Shown here: piece by piece, positions 23,943 through 33,305 of the stretch
Layout of the letters: each line of letters starts with the position of its first letter
Position numbering within the stretch: the stretch's first letter is position 1
Made by a program: the position numbers and the translations under genes
Assembly (NCBI GenBank): GCA_020633465.1
Contig: JACKDN010000043.1
Span: forward strand, 1-51,582
Direction of reading: 5' to 3'
Source: Myxococcales bacterium
Lineage (GTDB): Bacteria; Myxococcota_A; Bradymonadia; UBA7976; UBA1532
Length of the DNA stretch: 51,582 bases
Notes under the pieces: model-generated
What the model was told of the DNA's origin: nothing
Seen by the model: only the letters and a program-made list of their open reading frames with translations
Database searches by the model: none

Positions 23943-25190
23943 TCAGCTGATCTCGGCGGGCGGCGCGCTGCCCAGGTCGACGTGGAACACCGCCCCGGCG
24001 TCCGGCTGGCCCTCGCCGCGGATGCTGCCGCCGTGCCGCCGCACGATGCGCGCGCAGGTGGTCAGCCCGATGCCGGTGCCGGGGAAGTCCCGCCGATCGT
24101 GCAGCCGCTGAAAGGGCTCGAACAGCAGCTCGGCCCGCGCGGGATCGAAGCCCGCGCCGTTGTCGCGCACGAAGAACCGCTGCGGCCCCTCGGCGCCCAC
24201 CTCGACGCGCGGATCGGGCCGCCGGCTGCTGTACTTCAGCGCGTTGCCCAGCAGGTTGCCCAGCAGGATGCGCAGCAGGCCGGGATCGGCCCACACCCGC
24301 ATCGACGCCGTGCAGCGCACCGTTCGGGTGCGGGTCGGGGGGCCGTCGAGGTCCTGCACGACGGCGGCCACCAGCCCGGGCAGATCGACCCACGCCCGCC
24401 GCAGGGGCCGGCGGGTGACCTGGGACAGCACCAGCAGGTCGTCCACCAGCTCGGCCATGCGCTCGACGTTGCGATAGACGTGGTCGAGCAACTCGCGACC
24501 GTCCGGCGGCAGACCCTCGGCGTACTCGTCGACCAGCTCGGACGTCAGGCCCTCGATGGTGCGCAGCGGCGCGCGCAGGTCGTGGGCGGCCGACCAGGTG
24601 AAGCCCTCGAGCTGACCGACGGCCTCGGTCAGCGCGCGCGCCTGCCCGGCCAGGGCCTCGTTCTGCGCCCGGACGTGCGCGAAGCGGCGCGCGTTGGCCA
24701 AGGCCGCGGCCACCTGATCGGCCAGGCGCTCGGCGAAGGCGTGCGCCTCGGCGTCCATGGCCGCGCCGGCCGCGCCCAGCGGCAGCACCAGCGCCGCGCC
24801 CTCGGGCCCGGCGCCGGCGGCCGAGATGAGGCGGACGCCGGCCGCGGGCCCCGCCGCCCCCATCTCGCGCGGACCATGCGTCGCCAGGGGGCGTCGCACC
24901 ACCGCCGCGTGCAGGGCGTTCGCGGTGGCGGCGTCCGGGGTGGCCACCGCGTGCAGGCGGATGAGCCCGTCGCGCACCTGGGCGACGCCGCAGGGCACGC
25001 CGAGGTAGCTGCGGGCGCGCTGCGCCGCCACCTCGGCGATGGCGCGGGCCTCGGGGCGGCAGCCCGCCAGCGCGCAGGCGAAGTCGGCGAGCTGCTCGGC
25101 GCGGCGCAGGCGCTGGTCGGGGTCGGCGGAGCGCTGCGCGCACGCACCCTCGGCGCCGGCCCACGCTGAGTCGGAGGCCTCGTCTGCCAT
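23943..25190 (-). CDS. GAF-domain sensor histidine kinase (phytochrome-type HisKA)
   Basis: A 415-aa soluble histidine kinase with no membrane segment. Residues about 30-180 form a GAF-like sensor domain (EVAAQRARSYLGVPCGVAQV). The HisKA region has WSAAHDLRAPLRTIEG, the form seen in phytochrome-like kinases, then an ATPase domain with NLLGNALKYSS, DNGAGFDP and TGIGLTTCARIV. The ATG at 25190 was chosen because the sequence around the earlier ATG (25205) provides its GGAGGG ribosome-binding site. No response regulator adjoins it, so the partner is elsewhere. The signal is unknown. Confidence 0.85.
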   Translation of the reverse strand: MADEASDSAWAGAEGACAQRSADPDQRLRRAEQLADFACALAGCRPEARAIAEVAAQRARSYLGVPCGVAQVRDGLIRLHAVATPDAATANALHAAVVRRPLATHGPREMGAAGPAAGVRLISAAGAGPEGAALVLPLGAAGAAMDAEAHAFAERLADQVAAALANARRFAHVRAQNEALAGQARALTEAVGQLEGFTWSAAHDLRAPLRTIEGLTSELVDEYAEGLPPDGRELLDHVYRNVERMAELVDDLLVLSQVTRRPLRRAWVDLPGLVAAVVQDLDGPPTRTRTVRCTASMRVWADPGLLRILLGNLLGNALKYSSRRPDPRVEVGAEGPQRFFVRDNGAGFDPARAELLFEPFQRLHDRRDFPGTGIGLTTCARIVRRHGGSIRGEGQPDAGAVFHVDLGSAPPAEIS

Positions 25191-25252
25191 CGCCCGTCCC
25201 TCCATCTGCCGGCGCCCGTCCCGGCCTCACCCCCGTCAGAGCCGGCCTCACA

Positions 25253-26341
25253 CTACTGCGAGATGCCCGCCACCACCACCCCCTCGGCCGTGAACCGCAG
25301 ACAAACGGCGAGGGCGTCGCACGCGCCCCCCGGCGCGCAGGGCCCCGGCCCGCCGACCGGATCGACCTGGGCGTCGAAGCCCCCGGCGAGGCCGATGACC
25401 GTGTCGACCAGCATGTCGGTGGGCTGATCCAGCTGCCCCCCGATGAGGCGACAGATGCCCGGCGGCTCGGCGCCGGCGCACTGCGCCTTGATCTCGTCCA
25501 CCAGCTGATGGGTCGTGGCGCGCGTCAGGTAGCCCGCGATCGCCCCCTGATCGATGCGGAAACCGGGCCCGTCGGCGGCGACGCGGCCGGTGACCCGGGC
25601 GGCCTCGAGCCCCAGGGGCAGCACCGGGCTGTTGGGCAACGACAGCGGCAGCACGAGGGGCCCCGGCGCCACCTCGAGCCACCCGTCCAACACCTGCGCG
25701 TCGTCGAAGCGCACCGCCGCGCCGGCCTCGGGCCGGCCGTCGACGAAGCCCTCGGCGGCGTAGCGGAAGGTGAGATCCTCGTCCTGCGTGCCCCCGAAGA
25801 AGTCGAGCCCCAGCGTGTCGAGATCGGCCGAGGCCGCGCCCTCGGGCCAGCCGCGCGCGCGGAACAGCAGCACCAGCCGCACGCGCCCGCCGGACGTGGC
25901 GCGCACCTGCGCGCTCAGGTTGCCGCCGGCCACCAACAGCAGGTTGCGGGCGCCGGTGCCCGCGGCGTCGCCGTACAGCAGACAGCCGGCGCGGCGGGCG
26001 TCGAGGGGCGTCGCGGGCACCTCGAGATCGTCGATGCGGGCGGCGGGCCCCCAGGCGTTGGTGGGCGCGAGGGGCGCGGCGGTGGGGCCGGCGTCGGCCG
26101 GCGCGGCGTCGGCCAGCGCGTCCGTGGGCGCGACGTCGGCGACGGCGACGTCCGGCGCCGTCGCGTCGGCGCTCGGCGCGCCGTCGAAGCCCCCGTCCGA
26201 GGGGGCCGACCCGGCGTCGGGCGCGGCGTCCAGCGCGCCGATCGGCTCGGCGTCGTCGGCGGCGGTCGCGCCCGCGCCGTCGTCACAGCCGAACAGCCAC
26301 AGGCCGATCAGCAGCACCCAACGTCGTTCGGTCTTCGACAC
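25253..26341 (-). CDS. Lipoprotein of unknown function with Asp/Ala linker
   Basis: A 362-aa predicted lipoprotein. The GTG at 26341 has GAGGCGGGG upstream and gives SKTERRWVLLIGLWLFGC with a lipobox, then about 80 residues of Asp/Ala/Pro linker. The mature domain resembles surface proteins of this group: repeated FRARGWPEG and LDTLGLDFFGGTQDED segments, and an EIKAQCAGAEPPGICRLIGG stretch that may hold a disulfide. Function unrecognised. It lies about 60 bp upstream of the histidine kinase gene on the same strand and could be co-transcribed with it. Confidence 0.75.
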   Translation of the reverse strand: MSKTERRWVLLIGLWLFGCDDGAGATAADDAEPIGALDAAPDAGSAPSDGGFDGAPSADATAPDVAVADVAPTDALADAAPADAGPTAAPLAPTNAWGPAARIDDLEVPATPLDARRAGCLLYGDAAGTGARNLLLVAGGNLSAQVRATSGGRVRLVLLFRARGWPEGAASADLDTLGLDFFGGTQDEDLTFRYAAEGFVDGRPEAGAAVRFDDAQVLDGWLEVAPGPLVLPLSLPNSPVLPLGLEAARVTGRVAADGPGFRIDQGAIAGYLTRATTHQLVDEIKAQCAGAEPPGICRLIGGQLDQPTDMLVDTVIGLAGGFDAQVDPVGGPGPCAPGGACDALAVCLRFTAEGVVVAGISQ

Positions 26342-26395
26342 TGCGACGCCCCGCCTCCGCGCGGGGCACACCATAGCGGCGACGGCGGTCGCTGA

Positions 26396-27097
26396 CTACC
26401 AGGCGGCCAGGATGCGGCTCAGATCCTCGTCGCCGATGTACAGCTCCTCGACGCCCGGCTGTTCGATCAGCCAGTCCGCCAGGGCCTGGGCCTTGGACCG
26501 GGGGCGATCCTCGGTGGCCAGGATGTCGCCGATGCCCTTCACGAGCGCCGCGCGATCGGCCTCGGGGCCGAGCTCGATGTGGTGGTGCTCTTCGAGCAGC
26601 GCGAGCAGGGCCTCGGCGCCCTCGCTGTCCTCGGGCTCGCCCTCGGCGTCCTCGTCGTCGTCCTCGTCGCCGAGGTCGAGCGCCGGGCGCGCGCCCCGGC
26701 CGCCGCCCGGACCGAGCAGGCTGGCGAGCAGATCGGCCAGCCCCCCGGCCGGCGCGCCGCCGCCGCCGCCGCCGCCCGGCACGGCGTCCGGGTGCTTCTC
26801 GACGGTGACCTCGTCGAGCTCACCGGTGGCGGCCTTGCGCACGTCGTCGGTCAGCAGCTCGAAGGTCCACCGGCCGCCCTCGGGCGTGTCGGGCAGGTAG
26901 GTGAAGAGGTAGCGCCCGGCCTCGGCGTCGATCAGGCCGCCGTAGCCGCACTCGGCCTGCAGCAGATCGTCCGACTCGATGCGCGTGGCCTCGTCGTCGT
27001 CGGCCTGGATGGACGCCCAGACCTCGGCCAGGAAGGTCCGCAGGTCGTCGGGCAGCGTGATCGTCTCGGTGCGGGAGCCGGCCATCGCGGGCATCAT
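26396..27097 (-). CDS. Acidic hypothetical protein
   Basis: A 233-aa cytoplasmic protein. An N-terminal domain of about 110 residues (ITLPDDLRTFLAEVWASIQ through GRYLFTYLPD) is followed by a Gly-rich hinge (a run of seven Gly), a strongly acidic stretch and a helical C-terminus (KAQALADWLIEQPGVEEL). Two start options exist: 27097 as given, or ATG at 27085 (MAGSRTETITL), which looks more natural. I do not recognise a family. It is divergent from the exonuclease gene. Confidence 0.7.
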   Translation of the reverse strand: MMPAMAGSRTETITLPDDLRTFLAEVWASIQADDDEATRIESDDLLQAECGYGGLIDAEAGRYLFTYLPDTPEGGRWTFELLTDDVRKAATGELDEVTVEKHPDAVPGGGGGGGAPAGGLADLLASLLGPGGGRGARPALDLGDEDDDEDAEGEPEDSEGAEALLALLEEHHHIELGPEADRAALVKGIGDILATEDRPRSKAQALADWLIEQPGVEELYIGDEDLSRILAAW

Positions 27098-27175
27098 AGC
27101 CCCGTCGGGCGCTGACGCCTAAAAGGCGCGCCCGGCCGCTTGCGGTGCGGCCCCGCGTCATGGTCGAAGGACAAC

Positions 27176-28063
27176 ATGAACGCCGAGACGCCCAAGACGC
27201 TGCACCTGATCGACGCCACCTACGAGCTGTTCCGCGCCTACTTCGCGATGCCCTCGATGACCGCGCCGGACGGGGCCGAGGTGGGCGCCGTGCGGGGGCT
27301 GTTGAGCAGCATGGTCAAGCTGCTGTCCGACCCCGCGGTGACCCACGTGGGCTGCGCGACCGACCACGTGGTCACGTCGTTCCGCAACGACCTGTTCGAC
27401 GGGTACAAGACCGGCGAAGGGGTCGACGCCGCGCTGCTGAGCCAGTTCGGGTTGGCCGAAGAGGGGCTGCGCGCGCTGGGCCTGGCCGTGTGGCCGATGG
27501 TCGAGTTCGAGGCCGACGACGCGCTGGCGAGCGCGGTGGCCCAGCTCGGCGGCGACTTCGATCGCGTGCTGGTGTGCTCGCCCGACAAGGACTTCGCGCA
27601 GCTCGTCGAGGGCGAGCGCGTGGTGCTGCTCGACCGCAAGAAGGACGTCGTCACCGACGAGGACGGGGTGCGCGCCAAGTGGGGCGTCGATCCTGCCTCC
27701 ATCCCCGACTGGCTGGCGCTGGTGGGCGACGCGGCCGACGGTCTGCCCGGCGTGCCGCGCTGGGGCGCGAAGTCGGCGGCCGCGGTGCTGGCGCACTACG
27801 GGCACATCGAGGCCATCCCCGACGACGCCGAGGCGTGGACCGTGAAGGTGCGTGGGGCCAAGAGCCTGGCGGCCGAGCTGGCCGAGCGCCGCGACGACGC
27901 CCTGCTGTACAAGCGGCTGGCGACCCTGCGTACGGACGCGCCGCTCGAGCCGCGCGACGTCGCCTGGCGGGGCGTCGATAGCCAGGCGCTGGACGCCTTC
28001 TGCGCGCGCATCGGCGACCGGCGGCTGCCCGAGCGGGCCAAGGCGCTGCCGCCCCGCGGCTGA
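27176..28063 (+). CDS. Stand-alone 5'-3' exonuclease (Pol I N-terminal / FEN family)
   Basis: A 295-aa enzyme homologous to the 5' nuclease domain of DNA polymerase I. The metal-binding residues are in HLIDATYELFRAYF, EFEADDALASA and VCSPDKDFAQLV. The DNA-gripping helix-3-turn-helix is GDAADGLPGVPRWGAKSAAA. The ATG at 27176 has AAGGA 5 bp upstream. Such enzymes remove RNA primers and flaps. The polymerase domain is absent, so this is a separate nuclease like ExoIX-type proteins. Confidence 0.92.
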   Translation: MNAETPKTLHLIDATYELFRAYFAMPSMTAPDGAEVGAVRGLLSSMVKLLSDPAVTHVGCATDHVVTSFRNDLFDGYKTGEGVDAALLSQFGLAEEGLRALGLAVWPMVEFEADDALASAVAQLGGDFDRVLVCSPDKDFAQLVEGERVVLLDRKKDVVTDEDGVRAKWGVDPASIPDWLALVGDAADGLPGVPRWGAKSAAAVLAHYGHIEAIPDDAEAWTVKVRGAKSLAAELAERRDDALLYKRLATLRTDAPLEPRDVAWRGVDSQALDAFCARIGDRRLPERAKALPPRG

Positions 28064-28082
28064 TCCAGCCGGCGCGCGGCGG

Positions 28083-29189
28083 CTACCGACAGGTGGCCGC
28101 GAAGAAGCAGTCGGGGTCGAGGCAGTCGGTGAGACCGTCGGCGTCGTTGTCGACGTCGTCGAGGCAGAAGCCGTCCTCGGTGTCGCGGCACACGCTGACC
28201 AGGGTGTTGCGGCTGCACGAGAAGTCGGCGCAGTCGGTGAACCCGTTGCCGTCGTTGTCGAGGCCGTCCATGCACTCGACGTCGGTCACCTCGGTCTCGC
28301 CGCACACGGTCACCCACGGGTTGCGGTTGCAGACGAAGTCGGCGCAGTCGAGGAAGCCGTTGGCGTCGTTGTCGATGCCGTCGCTGCAGGTGGCGTCGCT
28401 GCCCTCGAGCCGGCCGCAGGGGATGGACGGATCGTAGGCGCAGTGGAAGTCGTCGCAGTCGATGCGGCCGTCGCCGTCGTCGTCGAGGCCGTTGGTGCAG
28501 CGGGCGAGGCCCATCTCGTGGAAGCGCGGGTCGAGGGGCGCCGGGCGCGGGCGATCCTCGGGCGGCACCACGCCGGCGTCGGGATCGGGGGGCGGCGGCT
28601 CGCCCCCGCAGGCCGCCGCGAAGCGGCAGTCGAAGTCCTGGCAGTCGGTGGCGCCGTCGCCGTCGTTGTCGCGGCCGTCGACGCAGAAGCCGTCCTCGGT
28701 GCCGTTGCAGATGCCCACCAGCGGGTTGCGGCTGCAGCTGAAGTCCTCGCAGTCGGTGAACCCGTTGCCGTCGTTGTCGACGCCGTCGCTGCACCGCCGG
28801 TCGGTGTTCTCGATGTTGCCGCAGGCGCCGATGAAGGGGTTGTGCTGGCAGCTGAAGTCGTCGCAGTCGGTGAAGCCGTTGGCGTCGTTGTCGATGCCGT
28901 CGCTGCAGGTGGCCTCGCTGGCCTCGCGGGGGTCGCAGACGCCCAGCGCCGGGTTCAGCTGGCAGCCGCGATCGTCGCAGTCGACGCGGCCATCGCCGTC
29001 GTCGTCGAGGCCGTTGGTGCAGCGGGCCAAGGTGGCCTCGTTGCCGATGTCGGCGAAGGGGGCGGGCTCGCCGCCGCCCACGCCCGGCTCGCCGCCCGCG
29101 CCGGGCTCACCGCCGGCGCCGGGCTCACCACCGGCGCCCGGCTGACCGCCCATGCCCGGCTGACCGCCCATCCCCGGCTGACCGCCCAT
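28083..29189 (-). CDS. Metal-binding-motif repeat lipoprotein, C-terminal part (frameshifted)
   Basis: This 368-aa frame carries the functional region of a Myxococcota-type surface protein. Eight copies of the 'putative metal-binding motif' CxDGxDNDxDGxxDCxDxxC, each a calcium-binding loop with two Cys pairs, are arranged as two sets of four (block A about 28610-29040, block B about 28080-28530). A Pro-rich linker separates them (PPPPDPDAGVVPPEDRPRP). Blocks A and B match in order: CTNGLDDDGDGR, CSDGIDNDANGF, then the third (C(S/M)DG(V/L)DNDGNGFTDC) and fourth repeats, so one block duplicated. The N-terminal signal peptide lies in another frame, at 29187-29683; this frame alone has no export signal. 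The ATG at 29189 is inside repeats and not a true start. Confidence 0.8.
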   Translation of the reverse strand: MGGQPGMGGQPGMGGQPGAGGEPGAGGEPGAGGEPGVGGGEPAPFADIGNEATLARCTNGLDDDGDGRVDCDDRGCQLNPALGVCDPREASEATCSDGIDNDANGFTDCDDFSCQHNPFIGACGNIENTDRRCSDGVDNDGNGFTDCEDFSCSRNPLVGICNGTEDGFCVDGRDNDGDGATDCQDFDCRFAAACGGEPPPPDPDAGVVPPEDRPRPAPLDPRFHEMGLARCTNGLDDDGDGRIDCDDFHCAYDPSIPCGRLEGSDATCSDGIDNDANGFLDCADFVCNRNPWVTVCGETEVTDVECMDGLDNDGNGFTDCADFSCSRNTLVSVCRDTEDGFCLDDVDNDADGLTDCLDPDCFFAATCR

Positions 29190-29683
29190 GCGCCTGGCTG
29201 GCCGCCCGCGCCCGGCTGACCGCCCGCGCCCGGCTGACCGCCCGCGCCCGGCTGGCCGCCCGCGCCCGGCTGACCGCCCGCGCCCGGCTGGCCGCCCGCG
29301 CCCGGCTGGCCGCCCGCGCCTGGCTGGCCGCCCGCGCCTGGCTCGCCGCCGGCGCCCGGCTGACCGCCGGCGCCCGGCTCACCGCCGGCGCCCGGCTGAC
29401 CGCCCGCGCCCGGCTCGCCGCCCGCGCCTGGCTGACCACCGGCGCCCGGCTGGCCACCTGCGCCCGGCTGACCGCCCGCCCCCGGCCCGGCGTCCGCCTG
29501 CGGTCCGCAAGGGCAGGCGCCGAAGCGGCCGGTGTCGTCGCATACCTGCACGGCCTGGCCGCCGCCCGGGCACGGACAGGGCGACGTGGCCCCCGCGACG
29601 CACTTGCTGCCGCCGCCGCCCTGGGGCTGGCAGCCCAGCACCGCGATCGCCACGCACGAGATTCCCCACCACCGCCGCATCAT
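29187..29683 (-). CDS. Metal-binding-motif lipoprotein, N-terminal part with collagen-like GAGGQP repeats
   Basis: Starting at the ATG at 29683, this frame encodes MMRRWWGISCVAIAVLGC (lipobox), a CPCPGGGQAVQVCDDTGRFG domain typical of Myxococcota lipoproteins, and then about sixteen 18-bp units encoding GAGGQP or GAGGEP. Near 29187 a 2-nt insertion at the junction of a GAGGQP and a GMGGQP unit moves the rest into the frame of the metal-binding block. Read without it, the protein would be a single surface lipoprotein of about 530 aa. The start overlaps the stop of the upstream PGPGW gene. Confidence 0.75.
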
Positions 29684-30147
29684 CGGTCTCCGTCGCCATT
29701 TGGCGGCGCCCTTGTACCAGAATCGCCGTCCTCGGCGCCCGCCGAGTCTTCGGTGGGCGGCAACAGGGGCGGCGCGCCCACGCGTCGGCGCAGCGCGTTG
29801 ACCGCGCGGAAGACCGTCGGGCGGCCGACCAGCTTCTGTACCAGGCGGTTCTTGCCGGGGAAGTCCATCAGCAGCAGGCCCGCGAGGATGGTCAGCACGC
29901 CCTGCCCCGGCAGCACCAGCATCAGCACGCCGGCCAGCAGCACCACGCCGCCCGCGATGTTGCGCACGATCGTCAGCGCGGGGTGGCGGGGCGTGACGCG
30001 GTGAGGCGGCCCCACCAACAGGTGGGTGGGCAGCCGCACCAGCACCCAGGGCAGCGCGACCAGCCCCAGGACGATCATCACCACCGAGGCGCCGACCAGC
30101 CAGGCGACGACCGTCGGATCGACCCAGCTCTCGAGCCAGTCCATCAT
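29680..30147 (-). CDS. PGPGW-domain membrane protein
   Basis: A 155-aa protein with two hydrophobic spans (about residues 12-38 and 63-93) and the motif LPGQGVLTILAGLLLMDFPG, the family's PGPGW region, with W replaced. The C-terminus is polar. Function is unknown. Its stop overlaps the ATGATG of the downstream lipoprotein, and its start overlaps the stop of the upstream ABC transporter, so the three are one coupled operon. Confidence 0.75.
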   Translation of the reverse strand: MMDWLESWVDPTVVAWLVGASVVMIVLGLVALPWVLVRLPTHLLVGPPHRVTPRHPALTIVRNIAGGVVLLAGVLMLVLPGQGVLTILAGLLLMDFPGKNRLVQKLVGRPTVFRAVNALRRRVGAPPLLPPTEDSAGAEDGDSGTRAPPNGDGDR

Positions 30148-31892
30148 GCCGCGAACTGCCGCTCGACCAGCTGGCGGTACAGGCCGCCGCCCGCCACCAG
30201 CGTCGCGTGATCACCCTGCTCGGCCACGCGCCCGCCGTCGATCACGACGATGCGGTCGGCCGACTTCACCGTCGAGAGGCGGTGGGCGATCACCAGCGTG
30301 GTGCGACCGCGCATCAGCCGCTCGAGGGCCTCCTGCACCAGCGCCTCGCTCTCGGCGTCGAGCGCGCTGGTCGCCTCGTCCAGCACCAGCAGCGCGGGAT
30401 CCTCCAGCAGCGCCCGCGCGATGGCCACGCGCTGCTTCTGGCCGCCGGACAGGCGCACCCCGCGCTCGCCGACGGGGGTGTCGTAGCCCTCGGGCAGCGC
30501 CTGGATGAACGCGTGGGCGTTGGCCGCGCGCGCCGCCGCCTCGACGGCCTCGGGCGGCGCGTCCGGGCGGCCGTAGAGGATGTTCTCGCGGATGGAGGTG
30601 GCGAAGAGGACGGGTTCCTGCGACACGACGCCGATCTGCCGGCGCAGCCAGTCCGCGTCGAGATCGCGCAGGTCGTGGTCGTCGAGGGTGATGCGCCCGG
30701 CCGTGGGATCGTAGAAGCGCGACAGCAGCGCGGCGATGGTCGACTTGCCGCCGCCCGAGGGGCCGACGAGCGCGACGGTGTGGCCGGGCGACAGCGCCAG
30801 ATCGACGCCGCCCAGCACCGCCACGTCGGCCCGGGTGGGGTAGCTGAACGAGACGTCCTCGAAGCGCACGCGCCCCTCGACGCGCTCGAGGCGCACGGTG
30901 CCGCTCTGGACCTCGGGTGCGCGTCCCATCAACTCGAAGACACGCTCGGTGGCCCCGACGGCTCGCATGAAGTCCTGCCACAGCCCGGCGAGGGACGCGA
31001 TCGAGACGCCGACCGTGAAGGTGTACAGCAGAAACGAGGTGAGCCCGCCCATGGTCAGCCGCCCGTCGGCCAACAGGCGGCCGCCGTACCAGAGCACCCC
31101 GCTGATGGCGCCGTAGCCCGCGAAGCCGGCGATGGCGCCGAAGATGGCGTTGTAGCGGGCGCGCTCGCGGGCCAGCTCGTAGGCCACCTCGACGGCTCGG
31201 CCGTAGCGGACGTCCTCGGCCTCTTCGCGGGCGAAGGCGCGCACGGTGCGGATGCCGGACAGCGTCTCCTCGGCGACCTCGGTGCTCTTGGCCAGCGCGT
31301 CCTGCACCTGCCGCGACAGGCGGCGGGCGATGCGCCCGTAGACCACCGCGCCCAGGGCCGCCACCGGCACGAGGGCCAGCATCACCAACGTCAGCCGCCA
31401 GGACGTGAAGGCCATGATGCCGATGGCCCCCAGCGCCATCAGCGCGTGGCGCAGCAGCATCGAGACGTTCACCGTGGCGGCGTTCTGGACGACCGTGGTG
31501 TCGCTGGCGAGGCGGTTGGTCAGCTCGCCCGTGCGGCGGGCGTCGAAGAAGCCGATCTCCTGGCGCACCAGGCTGGCGTACAGCTGGTGGCGCAGGCGGG
31601 TGACGATGCGCTCGCCGGCCACGGTGAACAGGTACATGCGCACCGAGCCGAGGATCGCGCTGGCGGCGAACAGGCCCAGCAGCAGGACGGCGTAGCGATC
31701 GACGGCGTCGGCGCCGCCGCCGCCGAGCACGTCGTCGACGATGTGCTGAATGACCTTGGGCCAGGCGAGGTTGAGGCCCGACGCGAGCAGCAGGGCCACC
31801 GTCGCGACCACCAGCCGGCCGGCCTCGGGGCGGGCCAACGCGACGATGCGGGCGACGGGGGACAAGGCGCGCAAGGGCCCTACCGTGGGCAC
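30144..31892 (-). CDS. MsbA/BmrA-type ABC transporter (fused membrane and ATPase domains)
   Basis: A 582-aa half-transporter that exports lipids, drugs or peptides as a homodimer. The N-terminal six-helix domain runs to about residue 310 and includes VAEETLSGIRTVRAFAREEA. The ATPase domain has Walker A GPSGGGKST, Q-loop VSQEPVLFA, signature LSGGQKQRVAIA, Walker B LLVLDEATSALD and the switch IAHRLSTVKSADRI. The start at 31892 (GTG) is a compromise among several GTG and TTG codons. It opens an operon with the PGPGW protein and the metal-motif lipoprotein. It lies divergent to the VPLYGIPP/radical SAM pair, about 1.4 kb away, so a role in exporting its product is possible but unproven. Confidence 0.85.
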   Translation of the reverse strand: MPTVGPLRALSPVARIVALARPEAGRLVVATVALLLASGLNLAWPKVIQHIVDDVLGGGGADAVDRYAVLLLGLFAASAILGSVRMYLFTVAGERIVTRLRHQLYASLVRQEIGFFDARRTGELTNRLASDTTVVQNAATVNVSMLLRHALMALGAIGIMAFTSWRLTLVMLALVPVAALGAVVYGRIARRLSRQVQDALAKSTEVAEETLSGIRTVRAFAREEAEDVRYGRAVEVAYELARERARYNAIFGAIAGFAGYGAISGVLWYGGRLLADGRLTMGGLTSFLLYTFTVGVSIASLAGLWQDFMRAVGATERVFELMGRAPEVQSGTVRLERVEGRVRFEDVSFSYPTRADVAVLGGVDLALSPGHTVALVGPSGGGKSTIAALLSRFYDPTAGRITLDDHDLRDLDADWLRRQIGVVSQEPVLFATSIRENILYGRPDAPPEAVEAAARAANAHAFIQALPEGYDTPVGERGVRLSGGQKQRVAIARALLEDPALLVLDEATSALDAESEALVQEALERLMRGRTTLVIAHRLSTVKSADRIVVIDGGRVAEQGDHATLVAGGGLYRQLVERQFAA

Positions 31893-31905
31893 GGTGTCCC
31901 GTGGG

Positions 31906-33201
31906 TCAAGGGGCGCGACGGTCACAACTTCTGATAGCGCCCGGGGGGTGTGGGGGGTGGCGGGCTCGGGCTCGGCGGCGGCGCCGGGGCGGCGGCGAGG
32001 GCTCGGCCGCGATCGCCGGACGCCGCGGCGACCGCGTGACGCGGCGCCGGGCGGGCCGGGGCGGGGCCGCCGCCGCGCTGGGCGGGCGCGCGTCGGGCGG
32101 GGCCGCGTCGGGTGGCGCGGCGTCGGGCGGCGCGGCGTCGGGCGGGGCGACGTCGACCGGCGCGGCGGCGACCGGCGCGCTGGCGTCCTGGCGCGAGGCG
32201 GCTCGATCGGCTCGGCGGGCCCCAGCGCGAACGCGGCGGCGACGCCCGCCCCGATCAGCAGCAGCGCCCCGACCGCCCACCGCCCGCGCGCGACGGGCGC
32301 CAGCCCGCGGCGAGATCGTCCAGGGCGCGTCGTCGGCCACCGCCTCGGCGAGCGGCGCCAGGGCCCCGGCGGCCAGGCGGCGGCGCGGCGGGCGGCGGCG
32401 CGGCGGCGGGCGGCGCCGCGGCCGCCGCCAGCGGCGCCGCGTCCGGCAGCGCCAGCAAGGCCGCGCCGGCCGACAGCGGCCGGGCCTCCGGTCGAGGACG
32501 GATGAGCGCGTGCACCCACTCGGTCAGGCCCGGCGGCAGGCCGGGCGCCACGGCGTCCAGCGGCTCGGGCGCGCGCCCCGGGCGGCGGCCCGCCAGCATC
32601 TCGTAGGCCATGCAGCCCAGCGCGTACAGATCACCCCGGGGCGTCGGCGCGGCGCCCGCCCGCTGCTCGGGCGCCGCGTAGGCCGAGGGCGTCGGGGCCA
32701 GCACGGTGCCCGCGAGGCCGGGATCCAGCAGCCGGACGAAGCTGGCCCCGCCGCCTGCGGCTGCAGCGCCACGCGGGCCGGCTTGACGTCGCCGTGCGCC
32801 AGGCCGCGCCCGTGCAGCTCGGCCAGCGCCTCGGCCACCCCGCGCAGGATGCGCAGGGCCATCTCGGGCGGCAGCCGCCGCGCCGCGCCGACGTGCTCGC
32901 GCAGCGTCTCGCCCTCGACCAGGCCGGTCACCAGGAAGGGCCCGAGCACGGGATCGACGCCGACGTCCCGCGGCACCACCAGCCGCGGATGATCGACGCC
33001 GGCCACCGCCTGGACGGCCTGCTCGAGGGTGCGCGGCGCGGCCCCCGGCGCGCGATCGCTCGGCGCCAGCCGCACCAGCACCGTCGCCCCGGTGTGCAGG
33101 TGCGTGGCGCGGTGGGCGCGGGCGCCGTCGTCGTCGGGCACCGGATCGCCCAGCCGATAGCGACCGTCCAGCACGCGTCCGGTGAGGTGAAGCCCGTTCA
33201 C
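31906..33201 (-). pseudogene. Ser/Thr kinase-like protein, frameshifted, probable pseudokinase
   Basis: The protein can be read only by changing frame several times. From a GTG at 33201, frame A gives the N-lobe and catalytic loop up to LAHGDVKPARVALQPQ. Near 32760 it moves to a second frame with FVRLLDPGLAGTVLAP, AAPEQ and GDLYALGCMAYEMLAG, through about 32400. It then passes through further frame changes to VGALLLIGAGVAAAFALG (a membrane span) and a Pro/Asp/Ala tail. The glycine loop is degraded, the VAIK lysine is replaced by Arg (VLVRLAP) and DFG is DPG, while the HRD Asp is kept. This suggests a pseudokinase. Whether the breaks are real or indel errors cannot be told here. Confidence 0.65.
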
Positions 33202-33305
33202 CGCGCGATCGCAGCGCAAACGCGGCGCCGTTGCAAGCGCGCAGGCGCGTGCGTCGAGACGCCGTGCTCTGGTAGAGTCCCCGACCGTCCTGTGGGGGAG
33301 CGCTC

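Noticed and set aside
28960..29480. Possible CRISPR array from regular short repeats.
   Set aside because: The 18-bp repeats are contiguous, encode GAGG(Q/E)P in frame and have no spacers; no cas gene is nearby.
30144..31892. ABC transporter as the dedicated exporter for the VPLYGIPP product.
   Set aside because: It is on the opposite strand, belongs to another coupled operon and has no peptidase domain; proximity alone is not enough.
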